A program made the translations under genes and the position numbers. Of a DNA stretch of 33,069 nt, positions 1 through 8,697 are shown one piece after another. Source of the stretch: Pseudomonas sp. JM0905a (GTDB lineage: Bacteria; Pseudomonadota; Gammaproteobacteria; Pseudomonadales; Pseudomonadaceae); NCBI RefSeq assembly GCF_014700075.1, contig NZ_JACXBU010000022.1:1-33069 (forward strand). Reading direction: 5' to 3'. Position 1 is the stretch's first letter, and each line of letters starts with the position of its first letter. The notes under the pieces were generated by a model. That model saw nothing but the letters and a program-made list of their open reading frames with translations. It was not told the DNA's origin and searched no databases.

Positions 1-166
1 CGTTGCACAGCACCCAGTCGATGCCGTTGGCGCTGAGGGCGATGGACGACTGGCTGCGCGGCTGGGCGCGGACCTTGCCGCTGCGTACGCCCCGGCAGTT
101 GCGGCAATTGCAGTTCCACTGGGGGAAGCCGCCGCCGGCGGCGGAGCCAAGAATCTGGATATGCAT
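1..166 (-). CDS. pqqB: PqqB, PQQ biosynthesis protein (N-terminal part)
   Basis: The minus strand from the ATG at 166-164 reads [20 protein letters not shown] and continues open to the window edge, giving about 55 residues. This is the typical PqqB start, including the Cys-rich WNCNCxNC segment that forms the family's structural zinc site. PqqB is a metallo-beta-lactamase-fold protein of PQQ synthesis, with a proposed role in a hydroxylation step on the Glu-Tyr intermediate. It follows pqqA by 46 bp on the same strand, which is the usual pqqAB order. The rest of the gene, and presumably pqqC, D and E, lie beyond the left edge. The identity is firm; only the N-terminus can be judged. Confidence 0.95.
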   Translation of the reverse strand, partial: MHIQILGSAAGGGFPQWNCNCRNCRGVRSGKVRAQPRSQSSIALSANGIDWVLCN

Positions 167-185
167 GGGATTTGCCCTGGCGGGG

Positions 186-204
186 GCCCCGGCGGAGCCG
201 GGGC
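186..204 (-). promoter_or_regulatory. Hairpin between pqqA and pqqB
   Basis: An 8-bp perfect stem (GCCCCGGC / GCCGGGGC) with a 3-nt loop lies just after the pqqA stop and before the pqqB start. There is no T-tract, so it is not a classical terminator. A structure here could slow readthrough or protect the 3' end of a pqqA-only transcript, giving more precursor peptide than enzyme. That role is inference. Confidence 0.5.
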
Positions 205-212
205 GATGCGGA

Positions 213-284
213 TCAGCGGTTGGCGAAGTACAGGGTCACTTCGAAACCAATGCGCAGATCGGTAAAGGCGGGTTTAGTCCACAT
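213..284 (-). CDS. pqqA: PqqA, PQQ precursor peptide (23 aa)
   Basis: This is a short gene found by reading the minus strand. The 23-residue peptide begins [16 protein letters not shown] and ends TLYFANR. The conserved Glu15 and Tyr19 (E-V-T-L-Y) are the two side chains that PqqE crosslinks and that become the PQQ skeleton. The length and almost every residue match Pseudomonas PqqA. A good ribosome site (AGAGGA) lies 7-8 nt before the ATG. It is the first gene of the pqq operon and follows exaC, as in P. aeruginosa. A regulon-type palindrome at 380-397 lies about 95 bp upstream, so cofactor supply is probably induced together with the dehydrogenase. The leader holds two small hairpins (307-322 and 340-353) of unknown role. 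Confidence 0.97.
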   Translation of the reverse strand: MWTKPAFTDLRIGFEVTLYFANR

Positions 285-379
285 GGAGCAATCCTCTTGT
301 TATGGCGCCGGAGGATTCCGGCAAGTCCAGTTAACCACCGGCCCGAAAGGGCCCGAATGGTACTTTCGGAGGAGATTTG

Positions 380-397
380 CTCGTGATTTGGTAGGGG
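380..397 (-). promoter_or_regulatory. Putative alcohol-regulon operator upstream of pqqA
   Basis: The minus strand reads CCCCTACCAAATCACGAG. It shares CTACCAAAT(C/G)ACGAG with the exaC site at 2151-2168, and the CTACCAA core with the other copies in the window. It lies about 95 bp before the pqqA start. The binder is inferred to be AgmR. Confidence 0.6.
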
Positions 398-408
398 CCG
401 GCCTCCAA

Positions 409-433
409 TCGCGAATGAATTCGCCCCCACAGG
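409..433. repeat. REP-like element, single arm
   Basis: The 14-bp palindrome GCGAATGAATTCGC (411-424) is followed by CCCCACAGG. It is one arm of the dispersed element seen complete at 10331-10370 and 3844-3874. It sits between the exaC terminator and the pqqA operator. Confidence 0.7.
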
Positions 434-483
434 TTTAGCGCCCGGGGTGAGGATGTAGCAGGTAGGTTGGTGCTACATGAAAT

Positions 484-511
484 AAAAAACGCGGCCGGAG
501 CCGCGTTTTTT
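484..511 (-). terminator. Rho-independent terminator after exaC
   Basis: A GC-rich stem (ACGCGGC / GCCGCGT) with a 4-nt loop is flanked by A6 on one side and T6 on the other, 16 bp past the exaC stop. The flanks allow it to work in both directions. Confidence 0.9.
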
Positions 512-527
512 ATTCAGGTGGCAGGGA

Positions 528-2048
<1,521 letters not shown>

Positions 2049-2150
2049 GGCGTTGCTCTCTCTGGTCGGTACCTGCCCGGCTGGGCAAGCTGTGGACCGA
2101 TCTTAGTCAGCCGTCGCCCAGCCCCGGTATGCGCCCATGGAATAGACGCC

Positions 2151-2168
2151 CTCGTCATTTGGTAGTAA
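2151..2168 (-). promoter_or_regulatory. Putative alcohol-regulon operator upstream of exaC
   Basis: The minus strand reads TTACTACCAAATGACGAG, about 102 bp before the exaC start. The left half (TACTACC) matches the consensus perfectly and the right half is degenerate. It sits just past the chemoreceptor stop codon. Confidence 0.7.
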
Positions 2169-2179
2169 TTGGCGGGCGC

Positions 2180-3748
2180 TCAGGCCCGCGCCAGAGCCTT
2201 CTTCGCCGGAGCCGGAGCAGCCGCCTGCTCGGGTCGATAACCCAGGCGCAGTCCGCCCCAGTGCCGCCCCTGAACGATGATCGGCACCGAAAGATCGTGC
2301 ATCAGCTCGCCCGTATCACGGGTGTAGGTCTGCAGCAGCAGCGGTTGCTGGTGGCTGCCGCAGCGCAGGCCGGTGCGGTCGTTGAACATGCGCTTGCTGC
2401 GGCTGCGGGCCATGTCCTGCTCGGGGTCGCCGGTGGGTGCCTGGCTGAAGGCTTTGTTGTGGGTTGGCACATAGCCTTCCTGGGTGCAGGCGATGGCGAA
2501 CACCAGCCCCTCATGCTGCTTGAGCAACGGTTCCTGGATTTCCGGCAGGACCAGGTCGGTGTAGCGATCGAAACGCGAGCTGTATTTCTGCGGGTAGGTG
2601 CCTGGCACCACCTGGAAGCGGCGGTCGAAGAGGTCGTCGAGGCTGACGCGCCCTTCCCGCACATCACGCTCGAAGCGCTCGGCAATCTCGCTCGCACCCT
2701 GCCGGGCCAGGTCGTAGATGCGCTGGTGGTAGTCATCCAACCCTACTTCGGCCAGACGCTCGCTGATGGTTTCGGCCTGCCCTTCCAACTGGCTGGCGGC
2801 GGCGGCCAGGCGGCGGGTCTGTTCGTCGCTCATGCCCAGGTCGCTGCGCATCTGCCCCACCGCCTCGAACAGCCCGGTGAGCTGGTCGCGGTTGGTCCGG
2901 GCGCCACGGGCGATCTCGTCCACCTGCCCTTCCACCGCCGCCGCCAGTCCGGCGATTTTCTCCAACTGGCGGCCGGTCAGTTCCACCTGGCCGACCCCGG
3001 CCTCCAGGTCCGTGGAGAGCTGCTGGATCTGCTCCACCACCAGTGCGGTCTGGCGCTGGATATCGGCCACCATCTGGCCCACTTCACCGGTGGCGCTGGC
3101 CGTGCGTCCGGCCAGGCCGCGCACCTCGTCCGCCACCACGGCGAAACCACGGCCGTGCTCCCCTGCCCGCGCCGCCTCGATAGCGGCGTTCAGCGCCAGC
3201 AGGTTGGTCTGGCTGGCGATGGACTGGATGACCTGGGCCACCTGCTGGATTTCTTCGCTGCGCTGGCTGAGGGTGGCGATCAGCTCGCGGCTGGCGCCGG
3301 CCCTGAGGCTCAGTTGCTGCATGAGTGCGATGGCCTGCTGTAGCACCTCGCGCCCTTCATCGCTGCTCTGGCGCGCGTCAAAGGCGGCGGCGAAGGCCTG
3401 TTGGCTGAGTTCGGACGTGGCGGCCTCGGTGGCGATCATCACCTCGGCGCTGCCGACGATGCGCTCGGCAGCCTGCAACTGGGACTTGAGGCGCTCGGCC
3501 AGGCGATCCACGGACCAGGCGACCCCGGCAGCGGACAAGGCGTTATGGCTGGTGCTGCGGGACAGGTCGCGGGTGAGACGGGCCACGTCGGCGCCCTCTT
3601 CCACCGTTGTCCGCGCCTGGGGCCTCTGGCGGAACAGCCAGGGCAGCGGCAGCAACAGGAGTACCCCCAGCCAGGGCGGCAGGCCCGTAAAGGCCACACC
3701 ACCGGCGATAAAGAAGATCAAGAGGCTGTGGATCAGGCAGTAGCGCAT
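2180..3748 (-). CDS. Methyl-accepting chemotaxis protein with a C-terminal sensory-like domain
   Basis: The 522-residue start (MRYCLIHS) is preferred because GGGACGAG precedes it; an ATG seven codons further upstream has no ribosome site. Two closely spaced membrane segments (about 4-20 and 25-40) leave almost no periplasmic loop, so the protein lacks an external ligand domain. The cytoplasmic signalling hairpin is clear, with the conserved tip [19 protein letters not shown] at about 199-217. A C-terminal extension (about 350-510) carries motifs such as PTHN, RDTGE and HWGGLRLGY. This resembles the C-terminal Cache-like module of some Pseudomonas receptors and is likely the sensor. The gene stands between exaA and exaC with a regulon-type operator 60 bp upstream, which suggests taxis or energy sensing linked to alcohol use. 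The ligand is unknown. Confidence 0.9.
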   Translation of the reverse strand: MRYCLIHSLLIFFIAGGVAFTGLPPWLGVLLLLPLPWLFRQRPQARTTVEEGADVARLTRDLSRSTSHNALSAAGVAWSVDRLAERLKSQLQAAERIVGSAEVMIATEAATSELSQQAFAAAFDARQSSDEGREVLQQAIALMQQLSLRAGASRELIATLSQRSEEIQQVAQVIQSIASQTNLLALNAAIEAARAGEHGRGFAVVADEVRGLAGRTASATGEVGQMVADIQRQTALVVEQIQQLSTDLEAGVGQVELTGRQLEKIAGLAAAVEGQVDEIARGARTNRDQLTGLFEAVGQMRSDLGMSDEQTRRLAAAASQLEGQAETISERLAEVGLDDYHQRIYDLARQGASEIAERFERDVREGRVSLDDLFDRRFQVVPGTYPQKYSSRFDRYTDLVLPEIQEPLLKQHEGLVFAIACTQEGYVPTHNKAFSQAPTGDPEQDMARSRSKRMFNDRTGLRCGSHQQPLLLQTYTRDTGELMHDLSVPIIVQGRHWGGLRLGYRPEQAAAPAPAKKALARA

Positions 3749-3808
3749 CGCTCGTCCCTTTGTTGTCATTGTTTTCGGGTATTAAGCGGCGAATCGCCAT
3801 CAGGCGAC

Positions 3809-3826
3809 ATGGTTCCTTGGTCGTAG
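3809..3826 (-). promoter_or_regulatory. Putative alcohol-regulon operator upstream of the chemoreceptor
   Basis: The minus strand reads CTACGACCAAGGAACCAT, which matches CTACTACCAAGGAAGTAG at 14 of 18 positions. It lies 60 bp before the chemoreceptor start, nearly the same spacing as the copies before pqqF and the 44-codon gene. Confidence 0.65.
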
Positions 3827-3843
3827 AACGCAAGGTGTAAATC

Positions 3844-3874
3844 CGAATTCATTCGCGAATGAATTCGCTCCCAC
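3844..3874. repeat. REP-like palindromic element
   Basis: A 24-bp perfect palindrome (3844-3867, centre ATTCGCGAAT) is followed by CTCCCAC. It is the same family as 10331-10370 and lies between convergent regulatory and terminator sites. It could fold as a transcript end or act as a target for a REP-associated transposase. Confidence 0.8.
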
Positions 3875-3884
3875 TTGAATGAAC

Positions 3885-3906
3885 AAGGCCCGCCGGAGCG
3901 GGCCTT
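3885..3906 (-). terminator. Terminator after the alcohol dehydrogenase gene
   Basis: A 9-bp perfect stem (AAGGCCCGC / GCGGGCCTT) with a 4-nt loop lies 8 bp past the dehydrogenase stop. On the minus strand the stem ends in TT and is followed by GTTCATTC, so the T-tract is modest. Confidence 0.75.
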
Positions 3907-3914
3907 GCAGCGCA

Positions 3915-5699
3915 TCAGCGCTTGGCTACGGTTTCTGCCTTCGGCAGCTTGAAGGTCCAGAGCATGCCGCCCTGGTTCAGGTCCTTGATGCGCTTGGCCA
4001 CTTCGCCGCCCCAGAGCGGTACCGCACCACCCCAGCCGGACAGCACGGAAACGTATTGCTCGCCGTCCATTTCCCAGGTGATGGGCGAGCCAATCACGCC
4101 GGAACCGGTGTTGAACTCATAGAGTTTCTTGCCGGTCTTGGCGTCGAAGGCCATCAGGAAGCCTTCGGGGTTGCCGGTGAATACGAGGTTGCCCTTGGTG
4201 GCCAGCACGCCGCCCCAGAGCGGCGCGTAGTTCTTGTAGCGCCAGACTTCCTTGCCGGACTTCGGATCGATGGCGCGCAGCACGCCGATGTAATCCTCGT
4301 TCAGCGGCTTGATGGTGAAGCCCGCGCCCAGGTAGGCCGCGCCTTTCTTGTAGGCGATGTTCTCGTTCCACATGTCCATGCCCCACTCGTTGGAGGGCAC
4401 GTAGAACAGGCCGGTGTCCTGGCTGTAGGCCATGGGCATCCAGTTCTTGCCGCCGAGGAAGGACGGCGCGACGAACACCGAGCTGCCGTGCTTGCCATCG
4501 GCACCCGGCGCACCGGGGCGCTTGGCGTCGTCGTAGATCGGACGGCCTTCCTTGTCCAGACCCTTGGCCCAGGTCACGGTGTCGACGAAGGGGAAACCAC
4601 GGATGAACTTACCGTTGGTGCGGTCCAGCACGTAGAAGAAGCCGTTACGGTCAGCGGTGGCCGCGGCCTTCACGGTCTTGCCGCCGTCCTTGTAGTCGAA
4701 GGACACCAGCTCGTTGACGCCGTCGAAGTCCCAGCCGTCGTGCGGGGTGGTCTGGAAGTGCCACTTGATGGAGCCGTCTTCCGGATTCAGCGCCAGGCGC
4801 GAAGAGGAGTAGAGGTTGTCGCCCGGACGCAGGTGGGAGTTCCACGGGGACGGGTTACCGGTGCCGATCAGCAGGGTGTCGGTATCCGGGTCGTAGTAGC
4901 CGCCCAGCCAGGGCGCGGCGCCGCCGGTCTTCCACAGGTCGCCGGGCCAGGTCTTGCCGGCTTCACCGCCGGAGATGCCGTTCTCGACCTTCTTGCCGTC
5001 CTTGTAGACGTAGCCCATGTGGCCTTCCACGGTCGGACGGCTCCACAGCAGCTCGCCGTTCTTCGGGTTGTAGGCTTCGATCTTGCCCACCACGCCGAAC
5101 TCGCCACCGGCGACGCCGGTGATCAGCTTGCCCTTGACCACCAGCGGTGCGGCGGAGATGGAGTAGCCGGCCTTGTAGTCAGCCACGGTCTTGCGCCAGA
5201 CCACTTTGCCGGTGTCCTTGTTCAGGGCCACCAGCTTGGCGTCGAGGGTGCCGAAGATCACCAGGTCGTCGTACAGGGCCACGCCACGGTTGATCACGTC
5301 ACAGCAGGGCATGATGCCGTCGGGCAGGCGGGCATCGTATTGCCAGAGCTTCTTGCCGGTGCGCGCATCAACGGCGAACACCCGCGAATAGGAGCCGGTG
5401 ACGTACATCACACCATCTTTCACCAGCGGCTGGGCCTGCTGGCCACGCTGCTTCTCGCCGCCGAAGGACAGCGCCCACACCGGGCGCAGCTGCTGCACGT
5501 TGTCGCTGTTGAGGGCCTCCAGGGTGCTGTAGCGCTGGCCTTGCAGGCCCAGGCCGTTGGTCACCACCTGGTCGGTGGATTTGGCGTCATCGAGAATTTC
5601 CTGGTCGGTGACACCGGCCAGGGCAACGCTGCTGGACAGCGCCATGGCGACGCACAGCAGCGTCCGGGCGAAAAGCTGGTTGGGTGTGGCGGGCTTCAT
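3915..5699 (-). CDS. exaA: PQQ-dependent alcohol dehydrogenase, probably lanthanide-type (PedH-like ExaA)
   Basis: This is a 594-residue periplasmic quinoprotein with a signal peptide (about 1-28, ending ALA) and an eight-bladed propeller. It oxidises alcohols and passes electrons through PQQ to cytochrome c550. Visible landmarks are the vicinal disulfide Cys132-Cys133 (PCCDVINRG), Glu200, Asn282 (GTGNPSPWN), catalytic Asp324 and Arg351. The decisive feature is [11 protein letters not shown], which has a second acid, Asp326, two residues after the catalytic Asp. In XoxF and P. putida PedH this extra Asp coordinates the lanthanide, whereas calcium enzymes (MxaF, ExaA of P. aeruginosa, PedE) have Ala or Ser there. 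The length also fits PedH (about 595) better than the longer calcium type. A ribosome site (AGAGGT) supports the start. The symbol exaA is used for the family; pedH would be the closer P. putida name. Confidence 0.95.
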   Translation of the reverse strand: MKPATPNQLFARTLLCVAMALSSSVALAGVTDQEILDDAKSTDQVVTNGLGLQGQRYSTLEALNSDNVQQLRPVWALSFGGEKQRGQQAQPLVKDGVMYVTGSYSRVFAVDARTGKKLWQYDARLPDGIMPCCDVINRGVALYDDLVIFGTLDAKLVALNKDTGKVVWRKTVADYKAGYSISAAPLVVKGKLITGVAGGEFGVVGKIEAYNPKNGELLWSRPTVEGHMGYVYKDGKKVENGISGGEAGKTWPGDLWKTGGAAPWLGGYYDPDTDTLLIGTGNPSPWNSHLRPGDNLYSSSRLALNPEDGSIKWHFQTTPHDGWDFDGVNELVSFDYKDGGKTVKAAATADRNGFFYVLDRTNGKFIRGFPFVDTVTWAKGLDKEGRPIYDDAKRPGAPGADGKHGSSVFVAPSFLGGKNWMPMAYSQDTGLFYVPSNEWGMDMWNENIAYKKGAAYLGAGFTIKPLNEDYIGVLRAIDPKSGKEVWRYKNYAPLWGGVLATKGNLVFTGNPEGFLMAFDAKTGKKLYEFNTGSGVIGSPITWEMDGEQYVSVLSGWGGAVPLWGGEVAKRIKDLNQGGMLWTFKLPKAETVAKR

Positions 5700-5719
5700 T
5701 AGCGGCTACCTCTGCGGGC

Positions 5720-5727
5720 TTGTTGTT
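5720..5727 (-). promoter_or_regulatory. Candidate Hfq/Crc (CA-motif) site in the dehydrogenase leader
   Basis: The minus strand reads CACAACAACAAG, containing AACAACAA. This fits the AAnAAnAA motif bound by Hfq with Crc during catabolite repression in Pseudomonas. It lies about 20 nt before the start codon, just upstream of the ribosome site. Such control would block translation when preferred carbon is present. The role is inferred. Confidence 0.5.
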
Positions 5728-5732
5728 GTGAT

Positions 5733-5749
5733 CCGGGAAAGTTTCCCGG
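5733..5749. promoter_or_regulatory. Perfect 17-bp palindrome in the dehydrogenase leader
   Basis: CCGGGAAAGTTTCCCGG has two 8-bp arms around one base, 33-49 bp upstream of the start codon. As DNA it could be an operator. As RNA the one-base centre would force partial opening of the stem. It is unlike the CTACC palindrome, so it may be the site of a second regulator. Confidence 0.5.
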
Positions 5750-5809
5750 TCTGCCGCAAATTCTTGGTTCGCCACGTGAGGCCAACAATTGGACGCAGTG
5801 CGGATTTTC

Positions 5810-5827
5810 CTACTCCGTTGGTAGCAA
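5810..5827. promoter_or_regulatory. Putative alcohol-regulon operator between exaA and the AI-2E-type gene
   Basis: Read toward exaA it is TTGCTACCAACGGAGTAG. It lies about 110 bp before the exaA start and about 99 bp before the divergent permease gene, so it could serve one or both promoters. Confidence 0.7.
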
Positions 5828-5926
5828 TACCGCCACGCCGCTGCATACTTCAGCTGCCGATTGTGCGGCGGCCGCTTCCACTGGCAGACTGCCGCCCCTG
5901 CTTCACACTCCAATGCCCCGGGACCT

Positions 5927-6940
5927 ATGCAAGTCTTCAGTGATCGTCAACTGCTCCTGGCCAGCTGGGCCATCGTTCTCCTCGGCCTGTTGCTGGTACT
6001 GCCCTTCCGGCTCCTGCCTTCCCTGCTGTCAGGGCTACTGGTCTATGAACTGGTCATCACCCTGGCCCCCCGCCTGCAACCGGTGATACCCGGTGGGCGT
6101 CGCGCCCGCTGGCTGGCCGTGGCACTGCTGGGCACACTGGTGGTCAGCTTGCTGTCGCTGTTCTTCGTGTGGATCGCCGGGGTGGTCATGCAGGAAGTGC
6201 ACAACCCCGGCCAATTGCTGGAAAAGTTCATCACCCTCACCGAACAGGCCCGGGCACAGCTGCCGGCGTCCGTCGAGAACTACCTGCCGGCCAGCGCCGA
6301 CGACCTGCGCCGCGAACTCATGGACTGGCTGCGCGCCCACGTCGGCCAGCTGCAGCTGCTGGGCAAGGGGGCGGCGCATACCTTCGTGACCATGCTGATC
6401 GGCATGATTCTCGGCGCCATCATCGCGCTGCAGCCCATCCCCAACTTCGAGACCCTGCGCCCGCTCAGCCGCGTCCTGCTGGAACGCATGGCCCTGCTGG
6501 TCACCGCCTTCCGCAATATCGTCTTCGCACAGATCAAGATTTCACTGGTGAACACCACCCTGACCGGCATTTTCCTTGTCGTGGTGCTGCCGCTGATGGA
6601 CATCCACCTGCCACTGACCAAGGTCCTGATCCTGCTGACCTTCCTCCTTGGCCTACTGCCGGTGATCGGCAACCTGATGTCCAACACCCTCATCTTCATC
6701 GCCGGCTTTTCGGTGTCCCTCTGGGTGGCGGTCGGCGCCCTGGGCTACCTGATCGCCATCCACAAACTGGAATACTTCCTCAACGCCCGCATCGTCGGCG
6801 GCCAGATCAGTGCCAGGGCCTGGGAGCTTTTGCTCGCCATGCTCGCGTTCGAGGCAATCTTCGGCCTGCAGGGGCTGGTGGCGGCGCCGATCTACTACGC
6901 CTACCTGAAGAGCGAGCTGAAGCACGCGGAGCTGGTGTAA
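5927..6940 (+). CDS. AI-2E family transporter-like membrane protein
   Basis: The 337-residue protein is largely hydrophobic. It has two N-terminal membrane segments, then a third near 62-85, a soluble stretch (about 90-145) and a cluster of further segments toward the C-terminus. The pattern and the PIxxFETLRPLSR-like and YFLNARIVGG segments fit the AI-2E exporter family (PF01594, YdiK/PerM group). The substrate is not predictable; some members move quorum signals and others act in Na+/H+ exchange. The ATG at 5927 is used because upstream in-frame codons do not look coding, although its ribosome site is weak. The gene diverges from the alcohol dehydrogenase and shares the 5810-5827 operator region. 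It could export an alcohol-derived product, but that is speculation. Confidence 0.8.
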   Translation: MQVFSDRQLLLASWAIVLLGLLLVLPFRLLPSLLSGLLVYELVITLAPRLQPVIPGGRRARWLAVALLGTLVVSLLSLFFVWIAGVVMQEVHNPGQLLEKFITLTEQARAQLPASVENYLPASADDLRRELMDWLRAHVGQLQLLGKGAAHTFVTMLIGMILGAIIALQPIPNFETLRPLSRVLLERMALLVTAFRNIVFAQIKISLVNTTLTGIFLVVVLPLMDIHLPLTKVLILLTFLLGLLPVIGNLMSNTLIFIAGFSVSLWVAVGALGYLIAIHKLEYFLNARIVGGQISARAWELLLAMLAFEAIFGLQGLVAAPIYYAYLKSELKHAELV

Positions 6941-6961
6941 GCCCCGCCCGCAGTTGTCCGG

Positions 6962-6996
6962 TTATGGGTATCGCTTCGCTCCACCCATCCTACGGG
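6962..6996. repeat. Dispersed GGATGGGTGGAGCG-type repeat
   Basis: The element GGTATCGCTTCGCTCCACCC followed by ATCCTACGGGG is a common intergenic repeat type in Pseudomonas. It overlaps the last bases of the hydrolase gene at 6990. A rearranged relative is at 10175-10219. Confidence 0.5.
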
Positions 6997-7925
6997 GCTG
7001 GCGTATCCACCCTCGGCATCCGCGCCACCTCGTACTTCGGGTAGAGGTGGCTGACGCTCCGGATCAGCTCATAGCGGCTCAGGTTCACTGACGCAAAACG
7101 TTGGGGGATCGGCGTGCGGATCACCTCGTTCATCTCCTCTCCCTTCCCCGCCGCTTCTTTCAGCAACCCGTCCAACCAGCCCAGATAGTCGCGCATCTGC
7201 GCGAACGGCGCCTTGTCCTGGCTGATGGGGCCGTGACCGGGCACCAGGACTTTCCAGGGCTGCGCCTCCAGCATGTCGATATCCGCCAGCCAGGCGTCCA
7301 GGCCGGGGCTGTTGGGCGTGGTCAGGGCGCGTTGGTAGAACACCAGGTCGCCGGCGAAGAGCACGCCGGTGCGCTCATCCAGCACCGCGAGGTCGGCGCC
7401 GGTGTGGCCGCGCAGCCCCAGCAGGCGCAGGCGATGGCCACCGATATCGCGCTCCCCCGGCTCCAGGATTTGGCTCGGCAACACCACCTCGGTGCCGCGC
7501 ATCCAGTCCCCGACCAGTCGATACATGTTCTCCGCCATGGCGTTGCCCTGCTCGCCCAGCAGCTTGCGGGTGCCGGCCAGCGCGGCGATTGGCACGTCGC
7601 TGAAAGCCTGATTGCCCAGCACGTGATCCGGGTGATGGTGGGTCAGCAGCACCAGCGTCACAGGCTGGTCGGTGACCGCCTTGATGGCCCGGCGCATGGC
7701 CTCGCCATAGGCCCTGGAAGGCCCCGTATCGATCACCACGACACCCGCCTCGGTGACGATGAAGCCGGTATTGACGATGTTGCCGCCATTGGCCTTGTCG
7801 AAATTGTCGGTGCTGCCCTCCAGCAGCCAGGTGCCGTCGGCGATCTGCCTGGGGCTGAGTGCATAGTCCTGCCCGGCCTGGGCGGTGATGGCGACGCAGG
7901 CCAGTAATAGGGCGATCAGGCGCAT
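6990..7925 (-). CDS. Quinoprotein relay zinc metallohydrolase (metallo-beta-lactamase fold)
   Basis: The 311-residue exported protein has a signal peptide (about 1-17, ending TAQA) and a full binuclear metal site: His96, His98, Asp100 and His101 in THHHPDH, then His174, Asp193 and His231. This matches the SoxH-related 'quinoprotein relay system zinc metallohydrolase 1' group, found beside PQQ dehydrogenases. It is the last gene of the operon cytochrome c550, MoxJ-like, SoxYZ-like, hydrolase, and starts 9 bp after the SoxYZ-like stop behind a strong ribosome site (AAGGAGGG). By analogy with SoxH it may hydrolyse a thioester or persulfide carried on the neighbouring SoxYZ-like protein, but the substrate is unknown. 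Family assignment is secure and the reaction is inferred. Confidence 0.9.
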   Translation of the reverse strand: MRLIALLLACVAITAQAGQDYALSPRQIADGTWLLEGSTDNFDKANGGNIVNTGFIVTEAGVVVIDTGPSRAYGEAMRRAIKAVTDQPVTLVLLTHHHPDHVLGNQAFSDVPIAALAGTRKLLGEQGNAMAENMYRLVGDWMRGTEVVLPSQILEPGERDIGGHRLRLLGLRGHTGADLAVLDERTGVLFAGDLVFYQRALTTPNSPGLDAWLADIDMLEAQPWKVLVPGHGPISQDKAPFAQMRDYLGWLDGLLKEAAGKGEEMNEVIRTPIPQRFASVNLSRYELIRSVSHLYPKYEVARMPRVDTPAP

Positions 7926-7934
7926 GGTCCCTCC

Positions 7935-8684
7935 TTAGAAGCTGGCCTCGAACTCGTTGCCGTTGTTGTCCCGCAGCCACAGCCGCGCCTCGCCGCCGCC
8001 CTGCACTTCCAGGCTGATGGTGGGGTTCTCGCTCACCGCCGGGAACAGTTCGAGGCTGGCCAGTACCTGGCCGCTGGGGTCCCGCAGTTCGGCCTGATTG
8101 AGGAAGAACTCGGGAATGCCACCCACCAGGCCGTTGTCCATGGGGTGGTCGATGCGCATACGCAGGCGATTGCCATCGCCATGGGGGAAGCGGCCGCCGT
8201 GGACCTGGCCCAGGCGGTCCTCCCAGCCGGCCTGGGCGCGCACCACACTGGGCGCAGTGCAGCCACCGCCCGCCGCGTCGACGCGCGTGGAGCCGATGTG
8301 CCAGAGGCCGTCACGGGTCAGCACGGCGGCGCGGATGGGCGTGGCCTGCTCGACGCGGATGCGGATAGCCAGCGCCGGTGTCACCCGCTCGCCGGGCTGG
8401 AAGACGAATATCTGCGGAATCGGGTTGAGCTCGGCCCAGGCCATGATTTTCACCACCTGCCCGGCATAGGCACGGGCGTCCACCTGGATCGGAACCTGGC
8501 GCGAATCCTCGGCGAACGGCGGCGCTTCCAGCACCACCTTGGGGTCATGAACGAAGGGCTGACCACCGAGAATCCGCTGGTGGAAGTAATCCCACATGAC
8601 CGATTCGACCGGATCCTGGCCAGCGCCCAGCAACGGCGCGCTGGCCCCGAGCAATCCCAATAGCAGCAACGAACGCCTGTGCAT
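7935..8684 (-). CDS. SoxYZ-like carrier fusion associated with quinoprotein dehydrogenase
   Basis: The 249-residue start (MHRRSLLLLG) is chosen because GGAGGTG lies 6-7 nt upstream and a signal peptide follows directly; a longer frame to 8894 lies inside the next gene. The N-terminal part (about 25-145) resembles SoxY and the C-terminal part (about 155-249) resembles SoxZ. The two are joined in one chain, as in the 'quinoprotein dehydrogenase-associated SoxYZ-like carrier' family. SoxY carries sulfur intermediates on a Cys in a C-terminal GGCGG arm. Here a single Cys142 sits in AGGGCTAPS at the domain junction, so it is internal rather than terminal. The carrier presumably loads a group onto Cys142 for removal by the neighbouring metallohydrolase. 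Confidence 0.88.
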   Translation of the reverse strand: MHRRSLLLLGLLGASAPLLGAGQDPVESVMWDYFHQRILGGQPFVHDPKVVLEAPPFAEDSRQVPIQVDARAYAGQVVKIMAWAELNPIPQIFVFQPGERVTPALAIRIRVEQATPIRAAVLTRDGLWHIGSTRVDAAGGGCTAPSVVRAQAGWEDRLGQVHGGRFPHGDGNRLRMRIDHPMDNGLVGGIPEFFLNQAELRDPSGQVLASLELFPAVSENPTISLEVQGGGEARLWLRDNNGNEFEASF

Positions 8685-8697
8685 CCCGCACCTCCGG

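Noticed and set aside
3879-5702. Plus-strand open frame of 607 codons
   Set aside because: It is antisense to the PQQ alcohol dehydrogenase, whose catalytic residues are all on the minus strand.
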